DNA of 56,764 bases. Origin: Nocardia veterana NBRC 100344 (lineage in GTDB: Bacteria > Actinomycetota > Actinomycetes > Mycobacteriales > Mycobacteriaceae). Shown piece by piece: positions 56,392 to 56,764 of this stretch. The notes under the pieces were generated by a model. It was given only the letters and a program-made list of their open reading frames with translations. It was not told the origin of the DNA and did not search any database. A program made the translations under genes and the position numbers. The number at the start of each line of letters is the position of its first letter. The stretch's first letter is position 1. Location: NCBI RefSeq assembly GCF_000308855.1, contig NZ_BAGM01000132.1, forward strand, positions 1-56,764. Direction: 5' to 3'.

Positions 56392-56764
56392 TGACGACTG
56401 CCACCACGCCGGCCACCGCCACTGCCACCGCGCCGCGGACGGCACGCAAGCCGTGGCGATCCGCCCGGACCTACATCGGCGCCCTGATCGTGCTCGTCTG
56501 GGGTCTGGGCCCGTTCTACTGGATGGCGGTGACCGCCTTCCGCGACGCGGACTACACCTTCGACAACACCCCGTGGCCCACCCACCTGACGTTCGAGAAC
56601 TTCCGCAACGCCTTCGACACCAGTCGCGGTAACGACTTCGGGCGGGCGGTGCTCAACAGTGTGATCATCGGCGCGGCCACCACGGTGATCGGCCTGCTGA
56701 TCGGCATGATGGCCGCATATGCCTTGGCGCGCATCGCTTTCCGCGGGAAGACGCTGGTGGCCGG
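56391..56764 (+). CDS. sugB: Sugar ABC importer permease, SugB-like (3' end outside window)
   Basis: The first 124 codons of a MalG-type permease. A Thr/Ala-rich cytoplasmic start is followed by YIGALIVLVWGLGPFYWMAVTAFRD and the periplasmic loop typical of SugB (FDNTPWPTHLTFENFRNAF). The next segments are FGRAVLNSVIIGAATTVIGLLIGMMAAYALARI. The start ATG 56391 overlaps the micro-ORF stop; GGAAGG lies about 8 nt upstream. The frame is open to the window edge. Confidence 0.9.
   Translation, partial: MTTATTPATATATAPRTARKPWRSARTYIGALIVLVWGLGPFYWMAVTAFRDADYTFDNTPWPTHLTFENFRNAFDTSRGNDFGRAVLNSVIIGAATTVIGLLIGMMAAYALARIAFRGKTLVA

Noticed and set aside
1..56764. tRNA, rRNA or intact insertion sequences
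   Set aside because: None seen on reading the intergenic regions of both strands; no transposase-like frame with terminal repeats was found.

Overview
This window is very GC-rich, densely coded actinobacterial DNA with GTG and ATG starts and strong C/G third-position bias. The gene content points to the Mycobacteriales, most likely Nocardia or a close relative. The evidence is a SigL/RslA-like sigma/anti-sigma pair, an LpqY-SugA-SugB-like sugar importer, an F420-type LLM oxidoreductase, a glucosylglycerate hydrolase-like GH63 enzyme, menaquinone synthesis (MenC), TIGR04338 and DUF2786 proteins, and a MacS-type sensor kinase. This is recognition from the sequence alone; no database search was run.

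Layout. 1-2.0 kb: the tail of a proline-rich protein, then an ADP-ribosyltransferase-like protein flanked by non-coding or decayed DNA. 2.0-5.9 kb: AI-2E exporter-like protein, MacS kinase, MacR regulator and a DUF1707 protein, all on the minus strand. 6.0-8.7 kb: an accessory cassette with lower-GC codon use, comprising a DUF5753 XRE regulator, a DUF6879 protein and small partners. 8.8-14.6 kb: membrane adenylyl cyclase, UPF0104-type membrane protein, DUF3054 protein, and a penicillin-binding-protein-like lipoprotein that lacks its catalytic motifs. 14.7-20.6 kb: aroQ, an imine-reductase-like gene divergent from an HxlR regulator, glycerate kinase, a secreted TAP-type hydrolase, a GNAT protein and YqgE. 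20.6-22.1 kb: the sigma/anti-sigma pair. 22.1-25.9 kb: an AraC regulator divergent from a UbiX/UbiD decarboxylase pair, then a DUF1772 protein with twin palindromic operators.

26-33 kb is the most unusual part. A tightly coupled four-gene minus-strand operon encodes a ThDP acyloin-synthase-like enzyme, an SRPBCC protein, a KAS-III-like enzyme whose usual active-site His is Asn, and a HisC-like aminotransferase. It diverges from an EXLDI-type regulator and an ABC-2 exporter that share a palindrome-bearing promoter region. This looks like a small, undescribed biosynthesis-plus-export cluster; the product is unknown.

33-46.9 kb is mostly housekeeping and wall or solute genes: gdhA, cupin, HAD phosphatase, SdpI protein, leuS, polysaccharide deacetylase, SDR, GH63 hydrolase, GH25 lysozyme, a polar-amino-acid ABC system with a fused binding protein-permease, and an LLM oxidoreductase. 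47-56.8 kb: an orphan UgpC/MsiK-type ABC ATPase, an HxlR regulator divergent from a thiolase, menC, a VOC protein, a TIGR04338 metalloprotease, a DUF2786 protein, a 70-bp tandem repeat, and the start of an LpqY/SugA/SugB-like operon that runs off the right edge.

A recurring feature is an xAxxxT -10 hexamer (often TAGGCT) ending 6-8 nt before the start codon. This signature of leaderless transcripts was used to choose several starts. No tRNA, rRNA, CRISPR array or intact insertion sequence was seen.
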